Positions 26,059-32,661 of a DNA stretch of 32,661 nucleotides are shown one piece after another. How positions within the stretch are numbered: position 1 is the stretch's first letter; the number at the start of each line of letters is the position of its first letter. The DNA lies in assembly GCA_913056345.1 (NCBI GenBank), contig CAJXMH010000031.1:1-32661 (forward strand). Direction: 5' to 3'. Position numbers and translations under genes: made by a program. The notes under the pieces were generated by a model. That model had not been told where the DNA came from and ran no database searches. It saw nothing but the letters and a program-made list of their open reading frames with translations. Origin of the DNA: an uncultured Flavobacteriales bacterium (GTDB lineage Bacteria; Bacteroidota; Bacteroidia; Flavobacteriales_E; Vicingaceae).

Positions 26059-27678
26059 TTAAGGCTTTCTAGCTTTTAGGCGACGCTCTGTTTTATTGAG
26101 CTTTTTCACTATGGTTAGGAGCAAAAGCAGAGGAGCTACAAAAGCCGCGGTTCTTCCTATGTAATTGCCGTATTTAACGTAGAAGGTCAAGCTGTTGTTT
26201 AGCTTAACAGTACCCTTAATAGCATCCGCTTCCCACCAATTGGTTTGCTGAATCACATCCCCTTTTTGATCAATTATAGCTGATATTCCTGTGTTTGCTG
26301 AACGTACAATACTTCTTCTCCCTTCAATGGCCCTTAATCTTGCATAGGCTAAATGCTGTTTATAACCCGGTGTATCATCCCACCAACCGTCGTTTGTTAT
26401 GATGGCATAAAGTTCAGCACCAGATAGGGCATATTGATTTACATATTCTCCATAAATTGACTCATAACAAATAATGGGTCCTATGCCCTCTTCAGAAAAA
26501 GGCTTAAAAAACACATTGGGATGATCTTGAGATCCAAAGCCGCCTGCTGAGCCTCCTAGATTGATGGACAGCTTTTTCATAAAAGGAAGGGTAGACAGAA
26601 AGGGTACTTTTTCAACACCAAGCACAAGTTTTGATTTACGATGAAAAGCGATGCTATCAGCCATATTGAGTTGCATTGCTGTATTGTAAAAGTCATAGTA
26701 AGCTTTATCATTAATGCGCTTTGAGGTTGGTTTTACCTTTTGAAGATCAGTAATGAGTTTACGACTGCTCAGGCCAACAATTATTCTGGCATTTGGTGCT
26801 TTTTCCAATAAGCTGAGCATGGCTTTAGTACCATAAAAGTTTTCAACCTCATGCTCCCAATAGGCACCAGGAAAGGCTGTCTCAGGAAACAGGATCAAGT
26901 CCGTTGTTTCATCTACCTCTGCTTCAGCAAGGGTAATCATGCGATCTATTTGCTCTTCCTCCGACATGCCCCCAAATTTGTCAAAATAAGGATCGATGTT
27001 TGGCTGCACAATAAGCACTTCTAGCGCTTTTCCTTCAGCATTGTAATGCTTGTAAAGCTGCTTTGAGAAAAAAGTTAACCCAAATAAAATGACTAAAGAG
27101 AAAGCGAAGAGAAGAGCTGAGGCTTTCTTTCTTTGATTGACTAATGCCCCTAATGCGAAGAACAAGAGCAAATTAATGATTAAGATCAGAGCTGACCCGC
27201 CCAATACTCCCGTATACTCGTACCATTGAACCAAAGAGGGATCTTGGGCAAAAACATTTCCTAAGGTTAGCCAAGGCCAAGAAAGATCCCAATTAAGGTG
27301 CAAGTATTCAAACGCTATCCAATAGATCAGGAGACCGATATAGCCCTCCTTTTCACCCACTTTAACTTTGGTTTGATGAAAAAGCCAGAAAACGATGGCC
27401 ATAAAAAGAGAATTGCAAATTACCGCTGCAGCTGCTCCCCAATCAGAGGCATAATAAATCCACCAGGTTGTGAGTAAATTAAAAATGAAAAAGCTCAAAT
27501 AGGCGTAGCCAAAAACTTGCAAACCTTTTCCCGATTTCTTGCTCAGTTCTTTCTCTATCAAAAGCAGGCCAATGAAAGAAATGTAGATTAAGCTTGATAT
27601 TCCGCCAACAGCAGGCCAAGCGAGTGCCATTAAGGACCCACTTAAAAGTGCAATTAACCAAAGCTTAATATTTGTCAT
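26059..27678 (-). CDS. lnt: Apolipoprotein N-acyltransferase
   Basis: Adds the third acyl chain to the N-terminal cysteine of lipoproteins at the periplasmic face of the inner membrane. 539 residues from ATG at 27678; the longer reading at 27699 would need TTG. Roughly six to eight hydrophobic segments span about 1-205. A CN-hydrolase domain covers about 220-490 with the triad Glu266 (LFPETAFP), Lys350 (RKSKLVLG) and Cys404 (ICYESIYG), in the order and spacing of E. coli Lnt. The final hydrophobic segment is at about 508-525. Likely substrates in this window include the two lipoproteins at 9099-10548. Confidence 0.94.
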   Translation of the reverse strand: MTNIKLWLIALLSGSLMALAWPAVGGISSLIYISFIGLLLIEKELSKKSGKGLQVFGYAYLSFFIFNLLTTWWIYYASDWGAAAAVICNSLFMAIVFWLFHQTKVKVGEKEGYIGLLIYWIAFEYLHLNWDLSWPWLTLGNVFAQDPSLVQWYEYTGVLGGSALILIINLLLFFALGALVNQRKKASALLFAFSLVILFGLTFFSKQLYKHYNAEGKALEVLIVQPNIDPYFDKFGGMSEEEQIDRMITLAEAEVDETTDLILFPETAFPGAYWEHEVENFYGTKAMLSLLEKAPNARIIVGLSSRKLITDLQKVKPTSKRINDKAYYDFYNTAMQLNMADSIAFHRKSKLVLGVEKVPFLSTLPFMKKLSINLGGSAGGFGSQDHPNVFFKPFSEEGIGPIICYESIYGEYVNQYALSGAELYAIITNDGWWDDTPGYKQHLAYARLRAIEGRRSIVRSANTGISAIIDQKGDVIQQTNWWEADAIKGTVKLNNSLTFYVKYGNYIGRTAAFVAPLLLLLTIVKKLNKTERRLKARKP

Positions 27679-27712
27679 GATGCGTTGAAAGCCTGACAAA
27701 CTTATTAATAAT

Positions 27713-27720
27713 TAGTTTTG
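27713..27720 (+). promoter_or_regulatory. Probable promoter (-7 box) of the secreted endonuclease
   Basis: TAGTTTTG matches TAnnTTTG exactly and lies 18 nt before ATG 27739. The possible TTG start at 27718 overlaps this box, which supports the ATG as the true start. Confidence 0.5.
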
Positions 27721-27738
27721 CTCTTTAAGATTTTATTT

Positions 27739-29352
27739 ATGAAGAAATTACTTAGCCTTCTGTGCTTACTTCCGCTATTTAGCGAAGCCCAGATTATTCA
27801 AACACAGCCTACCGCACTAAATTTTGGAAATGTTACGGTTGGACAAAAAGATAGCCTAAGCTTGACCTTGACCAATACCGGCAGTCAAAGCGTTAACATT
27901 ACCAACATTAAAAATTATTTGATCTACGGTGACTATCCTTTTACCGTATCGCAGACAACCTTAAGTTTAACTGCAGGTGCTTCTCAATCTATTTGGGTTT
28001 ATTTTGAACCTGAGCATAACATTTTGAATAATTCCGAGCTTGTGATCCAACACAATACCACAAGTGGAAACACAGCAGTTGATGTGAGAGGTCAAGGCGT
28101 TTTTGGCAACACCTATTACAGCAGTACGCAGAATTTAGAAGAGGAAGCGCTAAAAACGGCTTTAAAAACTCGTTTAGGACAGGGGTACAACCAAAGAAGC
28201 TACAACCAAGCAAGAGACGCAATGTACGCTACGATCGACAACAACAGTGGTCAAGTTGAGTGCGCTTACACAGGTAGAAGAGCCACTTTTAATACAAGAT
28301 CAGGAGCTAACAGCAACAGCTTTAATTGTGAGCATACTTTCCCGCAGGGTTTTTTCAATCAGAATTTACCCATGCGTAGTGACATTCATCATTTGTTTTC
28401 AACCGATGTAACCGCCAATAGTCGAAGGAGCAACTTTCCTTTTGGTATTGTAAGTGGAAACGGCACTTGGTCGCAAGGAGGCTCTAAAGTAGGCGGCGGA
28501 GTTTTTGAACCTAGAAATGTTCAGAAAGGTAGAACCGCAAGAGCCATGATGTATTTCGTGATCCGTTACCAAGATTACTCAGGACATTTTGGCCCTCAAG
28601 AAACAACTCTTAGAAACTGGCACAACACCTACCCGCCTAATGCGTCGGAACGGCAACGAAATAATGATATTTTTAATGTTCAAAACAATCGGAATCCTTT
28701 TGTTGATTATCCTCAGCTAGAGGAACGCATTACCAATTTCGTTAGTTTTTCAACCAAGCCTACACAACTTGGTTTGGACATAACCCAAACTTCAATTGAC
28801 TTTGGTAATTTCAGTGCAAATCAAGCTGACACCTTCGTCTACGTTTTAGTTAATAGAGGCAATCAAGCGATTAATTTTAGCAACTTTAGCTTAAGTAATA
28901 ATCAATACCTGTCTTTTGGAGCCACTTCAGGCAGTAACCAATCGCTTAACCCGGGAGATGCGATAAAAATTGAGGTAATAGCACAAACCCAAGGAATAGC
29001 AATTAGCTTGAACGAAAGTTTGAGTTTTAATACCAGCTTACCTGGTTCACAATCGAGTTTTACCATTCCAATCAGAGGCAATTCGATCATCACTGGCTTA
29101 CAGAATTCAAGGCTTGAAAGCCAGCTTTCAGTTTACCCGAACCCGGTTGAAGATCGCTTGCTTTTAGAACACCCTGCAGTAAGTAAACTCCAACTTAAGC
29201 TTTACAATTCTTCGGCTCAGGAAATAGCTACTTCTTGGAAACAAATGGGAACCTCAGCTTTAGAGCTTGAAACATCGCACTTAAAACAAGGAGTTTACTT
29301 CCTTGAAATAAACAACGGAAGTAAAAGCATCGTAAAGAAAATACTCAAGTAA
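27739..29352 (+). CDS. Secreted endonuclease I with HYDIN/choice-of-anchor domains and T9SS tail
   Basis: 537 residues. Residues 1-18 are a signal peptide. A beta domain of the ASPM/HYDIN or choice-of-anchor D type (about 20-125; LNFGNVTVGQ, GQGVFG) is followed by the endonuclease I (EndA/NucM) domain at about 130-335. Key motifs are CEHTFPQG (197-204), RSDIHHLFSTD (213-223) and NxRRSNFPFG (227-236), which supply the metal-binding and general-base His. A second, weaker HYDIN-like domain (about 343-450; IDFGNFSANQAD) precedes a type A T9SS C-terminal sorting domain (about 458-537; VYPNPVEDRLLLE...GVYFLEI). It is therefore an extracellular non-specific nuclease, presumably for nutrient or phosphate scavenging or DNA degradation. 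It ends 5 bp from the convergent OMP gene. Confidence 0.9.
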   Translation: MKKLLSLLCLLPLFSEAQIIQTQPTALNFGNVTVGQKDSLSLTLTNTGSQSVNITNIKNYLIYGDYPFTVSQTTLSLTAGASQSIWVYFEPEHNILNNSELVIQHNTTSGNTAVDVRGQGVFGNTYYSSTQNLEEEALKTALKTRLGQGYNQRSYNQARDAMYATIDNNSGQVECAYTGRRATFNTRSGANSNSFNCEHTFPQGFFNQNLPMRSDIHHLFSTDVTANSRRSNFPFGIVSGNGTWSQGGSKVGGGVFEPRNVQKGRTARAMMYFVIRYQDYSGHFGPQETTLRNWHNTYPPNASERQRNNDIFNVQNNRNPFVDYPQLEERITNFVSFSTKPTQLGLDITQTSIDFGNFSANQADTFVYVLVNRGNQAINFSNFSLSNNQYLSFGATSGSNQSLNPGDAIKIEVIAQTQGIAISLNESLSFNTSLPGSQSSFTIPIRGNSIITGLQNSRLESQLSVYPNPVEDRLLLEHPAVSKLQLKLYNSSAQEIATSWKQMGTSALELETSHLKQGVYFLEINNGSKSIVKKILK

Positions 29353-29357
29353 ACACC

Positions 29358-30245
29358 TCAACGTATAAGTTGATAGCGTGCTCCAATACCAATAAAGCTT
29401 GTTGAGAATAGGTCTTGATCAATCTGGGTAGATCCGAAGTAAGTTAAAGTCGGTCGATACTCTAGAAAGGTAGAAAAGTCTTTCCAAATTTCTCTTGACT
29501 TTGAAAGCCTCAAATTTAGTCCGAGGGGTAAGGAAAACATCATACTCAAATTTGGAGAGTTCTGTCTGTAAGATTCATTCTGAAAATCGACAGCTTGATC
29601 CGTTTGTGGGCCATTAATTGGAATTCCGTAGCTGTAGGATATCTCTTCCGAATAAAAAACATCAACTGCAGCATTAAAGGCTAAACCAGCTGATACTGCT
29701 AGCCCTCCATAAACACTCCACGTACTTTCTGTGCTGCTTCCAATTATAAAAGAGGCATCTATGGTAATAAATTCATTGTAATAGTCTAAGCTATAAGTCT
29801 CTGATCTAATTGAATCAACGAGATAACTAATGCCCGTTGAAGTAGAAGTTAAGGTATCGATTCGCTGGGTTGTAGTGTTGGTCATACTTCCGTTAAATAA
29901 ACTAACAGAAGCCGAGGAGATTCCGAATTGAAACTTTGGATTTAAACGGGCCCATTGACTTTTACTTTGAAAAGCATCTAGCGTTGCACTTATACTCAAA
30001 TAAGTATTGGAAGACCTGCTTGAGGTGAAGTCTCGTGAAAAGTCCCCGAAATCACGGTTGAGCAATTCTGATTCAGGTGCCATCCGCTTAAAGTCGTTTA
30101 AAGAACCCAAGTAACTATTCGAAATAATCAAACTACCTGTTTGAATTGAAAGCGAAACTTTCCTTTTGACAGGCTCTTCAATAACTTGAGCGTGACAGAA
30201 ATGCGCCGTAAAGCAAAGCATCAACCCTATTAGAGTCCTTTTCAT
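29358..30245 (-). CDS. Probable outer-membrane beta-barrel protein, unknown function
   Basis: 295 residues from ATG at 30245 (MKRTLIGLMLCFTAHFCHAQ, signal peptide 1-20). An earlier in-frame ATG at 30311 overlaps the upstream gene and lacks a signal. The mature part is rich in Ser/Thr/Tyr with alternating hydrophobic residues, typical of barrel strands (VSLSIQTGSLII, FITIDASFIIGS, GLAVSAGLAFNAAVDVF). It ends in GIGARYQLIR, which fits a terminal barrel strand less well than an aromatic end. The gene starts 19 nt after the PorU2-like stop, so the two are probably one operon and may work together. Not clearly PorV: it is shorter and its family is unrecognised. Confidence 0.65.
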   Translation of the reverse strand: MKRTLIGLMLCFTAHFCHAQVIEEPVKRKVSLSIQTGSLIISNSYLGSLNDFKRMAPESELLNRDFGDFSRDFTSSRSSNTYLSISATLDAFQSKSQWARLNPKFQFGISSASVSLFNGSMTNTTTQRIDTLTSTSTGISYLVDSIRSETYSLDYYNEFITIDASFIIGSSTESTWSVYGGLAVSAGLAFNAAVDVFYSEEISYSYGIPINGPQTDQAVDFQNESYRQNSPNLSMMFSLPLGLNLRLSKSREIWKDFSTFLEYRPTLTYFGSTQIDQDLFSTSFIGIGARYQLIR

Positions 30246-30264
30246 CAGCCCATGCCTTTCATAA

Positions 30265-32661
30265 TTAGCGTAAGAGGTACATTTTACCAAATTCTTCTTT
30301 GAAGAAATCATCTACTGAAGATTCACGATGTTCAAGTGTTGCACCGTCAATTTTCATCTTAACCCGATAGAGGTAAACGCCATTGGCCAGTTGGTCACCA
30401 AATTCATCTTTCCCATCCCAAGCATAGGTACTGATATTATTCCCAATGCGAATAGGACCTAGCTCATATTGATCTATTTCTTTTACAACCTTACCGGTAA
30501 CGGTCATGATCTGAATTTGAATTTGATCAGGAACCTTCGAGCCGGTTAAGGTAAATACAAAGCGGGTTGAAGTGGAAAAGGGATTTGGGTAGTTCAAAAG
30601 ATGGGTTACGGTTGATTCTGTAATCACTTCAAATTCTACCACAAAGTCTTCTTGAGCAGTGGTATTTCCAGACTTATCGAAAGCTTGCACCCTTAGCTGG
30701 TAAACGCCATCTTGCTTAAAGCTTGGTCTGTAAACCACTTGTGCTTTATTTTCAGGCAAAGAAGCAGGAATAAACTGCAGAAGGTCAGCACTGTTCTGGT
30801 AATTCAATAAAGTTTCCTGCCCTTGCGGGTCACGAATAAAGAGGCGCATACTGCTTGTATCGTCTATGGCCAAGAATTGATTTTCATCATCTAAACGAAT
30901 TCGAATTTCAGGTTCTGCCGAAACAATTTCTCGATTAATAATGCGCTTTCCGTCAAAGGTTACATCTAATAATGGATTGAGCCGATCTTGGGTAACAAAA
31001 AAGGTGAACTCACCTTGGTTATTGAAATAGTTCAGTTCAAGCGGATCGCGTTTAGCATTTAACTCAATAATTAAGGTTTGAAGACCACTTAAATTGCCCG
31101 TATTGAGCTCTGCCGAGTAACGTATTGTGCTATCAGCCGGCAGTGGTGGCAGTTTTTCTTGCTTTAGGTGATTTATTTGGTTGTTATTATTTAAGATACT
31201 CAAGTCGACGGTGAAACTATCTGGCAAGGAAGCACCAAGATTGGTAATGGCCACCGACAAAGATAATGGCTGACCTGCCTGCAAAGTATCAGAACTGATA
31301 CTAAAGAAACGTTGAGGATTTAAAGCCAGATCTGCTACCATCTGGTGGCTTATTTCCCAACGCAATAATTGTGGTGCAGTTCTCAATTGATCGTCATAAG
31401 TGGTTGCCTTAAGTTGTAAGTTGGGATACTGCGCGACATCAGCGATGGTATTTAAAGAAGTATCGATAAAAAATCGGTTGCTTCTTAAAAGTAAGTTTTC
31501 ATTTCCTTGTGCATCTAAACCGATCAAATCAACAATCAAGCTATCAGCGCTATTGCTCTCTAATGGCCTAAAGTGATAGCTCAATTTTTCCCAATTGAAA
31601 GAAGGACCTACCAATGGAGAGCGATACTCTCCAAATGCGGAGTTAACTTGAATGTCTCTGGTAAGCGTAATCCTTGCATTGGCTGAATCGCCTGCTAGCT
31701 CTTCGACTGAGCTTACATCCCCTTTTTTGACCGTGAATATGAAAGGATAATTATCTTGAAGCCCATTGATCTCAGTACTACCCAAAGTTTCAAAAGCCTT
31801 CAAAACAGTTGAATCTTGATTACGGATTTGGCTGTAAGAAACCGGCAACCAATTGTAAATCACAATGTAGTGACCATCAGGAACTCGATTAAGAATCATA
31901 TCGCGCATGGCTCTCATTTCACTTAAACTATCTGAGCGAAATAAGAAGTAGGATTCCGAACGCTCCCTAAAAGGAGAACACCAATTGTTAACATTTGCCT
32001 GACCAAAGTCATTTTGATTGAACTGACCATTATATGGGGTCTGCCAAGATTCCAAGGTTAGGGAGTCCAAGACCGCAACAAGAAATCCTTCGGCATTTCT
32101 TACCCTGCAAGCGCCTCTTTCACGAATATCTGCATCAATCGCATAGAGGATATCATTGAGCTCTCTATTGTTTTGAGGATTGCCTAGGTTAACCACTCTT
32201 AATTCTCGCGCACCAGTAGTGTACTGAAATTCCCTTTGTGAGCGGTTTTGCGCAATAAACACATTGGGATTATTCAAATATTGATCGAAGTGATCTTGAG
32301 ACCAGCCACTTTGTTGATTAATATATTGAAAAGAACTCACTCGCCATTTGTAGTCAGCAGGATTAGCTGCCACCGGACTAACGCGCCAAAAATACACGGC
32401 ACTATCTGGCATAGCATCTAATACAGCAGGTGACCATTCTATTACTCCACCGGAGGAAGTTACCTCATAAGTTTGCTTGAAAGGACTGCTAAAAGTTCCA
32501 TTTGTATCCAACTCAAATCTGTATGATTTTTCTCTTTCAAAAGCAAAAGCAGTTGAGGCTTTCAAACTTGGTGATTGGCTTCCTACAATTGAAAATTTAG
32601 CCGGACTTACAGGAATAATCTCTCCCGAACGAACCAATACATCAAAATCGAGACGATTATT
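30265..32661 (-). CDS. C-terminal part of a PorU2-like T9SS/C25-type protein (5' end outside window)
   Basis: The reading frame stays open to the right edge (the last codons before residue SPAK read NNRLDFDVLVRS), so this is a fragment of at least 798 residues; the TTG at 32637 is not a start. An interleukin-like EMT inducer (ILEI)-type domain covers about 120-305 (VLDSLT...RVPDGHYIVIYNW...LKAFETLGST...YPFIFTVKKG). A CARDB-like Ig domain is at about 445-560. The C-terminus has a FlgD-Ig/T9SS-like segment (LLNYPNPFSTSTRF...DGKDEFGDQLANGVYLYRV). Large Bacteroidetes proteins with this order and an N-terminal C25 peptidase domain are known as PorU2; that N-terminal half would lie off-window. Alternative: a large extracellular T9SS cargo protein. 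Confidence 0.6.
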   Translation of the reverse strand, partial: NNRLDFDVLVRSGEIIPVSPAKFSIVGSQSPSLKASTAFAFEREKSYRFELDTNGTFSSPFKQTYEVTSSGGVIEWSPAVLDAMPDSAVYFWRVSPVAANPADYKWRVSSFQYINQQSGWSQDHFDQYLNNPNVFIAQNRSQREFQYTTGARELRVVNLGNPQNNRELNDILYAIDADIRERGACRVRNAEGFLVAVLDSLTLESWQTPYNGQFNQNDFGQANVNNWCSPFRERSESYFLFRSDSLSEMRAMRDMILNRVPDGHYIVIYNWLPVSYSQIRNQDSTVLKAFETLGSTEINGLQDNYPFIFTVKKGDVSSVEELAGDSANARITLTRDIQVNSAFGEYRSPLVGPSFNWEKLSYHFRPLESNSADSLIVDLIGLDAQGNENLLLRSNRFFIDTSLNTIADVAQYPNLQLKATTYDDQLRTAPQLLRWEISHQMVADLALNPQRFFSISSDTLQAGQPLSLSVAITNLGASLPDSFTVDLSILNNNNQINHLKQEKLPPLPADSTIRYSAELNTGNLSGLQTLIIELNAKRDPLELNYFNNQGEFTFFVTQDRLNPLLDVTFDGKRIINREIVSAEPEIRIRLDDENQFLAIDDTSSMRLFIRDPQGQETLLNYQNSADLLQFIPASLPENKAQVVYRPSFKQDGVYQLRVQAFDKSGNTTAQEDFVVEFEVITESTVTHLLNYPNPFSTSTRFVFTLTGSKVPDQIQIQIMTVTGKVVKEIDQYELGPIRIGNNISTYAWDGKDEFGDQLANGVYLYRVKMKIDGATLEHRESSVDDFFKEEFGKMYLLR

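Noticed and set aside
27679-27738. Longer N-termini for lnt (27699) and the nuclease (27718)
   Set aside because: Both need TTG and one overlaps a likely -7 box; ATGs at 27678 and 27739 put the membrane or signal segment at the start.
29358-30245. PorV or PorQ of the type IX secretion system
   Set aside because: Position after a PorU-like gene is suggestive, but the sequence is shorter and I see no family motif.
32635-32637. TTG as start of the right-edge gene
   Set aside because: The frame stays open for eight more codons to the window end, so the true start lies outside.

Overview
The window looks like chromosomal DNA of a marine-type Bacteroidetes bacterium, probably order Flavobacteriales. 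It is AT-rich and has matches to the Bacteroidetes sigma-A -7 box (TAnnTTTG) upstream of several genes. It encodes type IX secretion (T9SS) cargo, SusE/DUF-type short lipoproteins, a GH3-family protein and a GreA-like protein typical of this phylum. No sequence search was possible, so the taxonomy is inference. No plasmid, phage, insertion sequence or CRISPR hallmark is visible; most of the window is compact core-genome DNA.

Layout. (1) 1-7118, minus: the first 2372 codons of one giant secreted protein built of seven MAM-plus-CARDB-like units of about 300 residues; its 3' end lies outside the window. (2) 7228-8259: terminator and thioredoxin reductase (trxB). (3) 8228-9098: a gene-poor patch holding a frameshifted GIY-YIG nuclease relic, a broken tRNA-Pro copy with a palindromic insert in its D-arm, an intact tRNA-Pro(GGG), and an exact 51-bp direct repeat of the tRNA 3' end plus terminator. 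This is the most rearranged stretch of the window. (4) 9099-12088, minus: comM (Mg-chelatase-like ATPase) coupled to two lipoproteins that share a repeated domain. (5) 12118-14010: a secreted protein with two TonB C-terminal domains, gmhA (convergent), and a small secreted orphan. (6) 14015-19851, minus: a probable operon pabB - tilS - queuosine-precursor transporter - dsbD, the last with a duplicated N-terminal redox domain. (7) 19864-22761, plus: a tightly packed operon of a GreA-like protein, an LpxL/HtrB-type acyltransferase and a GH3-family acyl-adenylate enzyme. (8) 22758-27678, minus: a membrane-anchored HELGH metallopeptidase, ferrochelatase (hemH), dihydrolipoyl dehydrogenase (lpd) and apolipoprotein N-acyltransferase (lnt). 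(9) 27739-29352, plus: a secreted endonuclease I with a T9SS sorting tail. (10) 29358-32661, minus: an outer-membrane-type protein and, running off the right edge, the C-terminal part of a PorU2-like T9SS protein.

Common themes are the cell envelope and secretion. GmhA feeds heptose into LPS, the LpxL-like enzyme acylates lipid, and Lnt matures lipoproteins such as the two encoded here. DsbD and TrxB carry reducing power to the envelope, and T9SS would export the giant MAM protein, the nuclease and possibly others. Four convergent gene pairs overlap or nearly touch at their stop codons, and adjacent same-strand genes are often coupled by 1-nt overlaps.

I did not find a convincing complete novel defence or mobile system. 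The best candidates for follow-up are the giant MAM repeat protein with its one-cysteine-per-domain pattern, the tRNA-Pro/GIY-YIG/direct-repeat patch, the GreA-like/acyltransferase/GH3 operon, and the anchor-less double TonB-domain protein.
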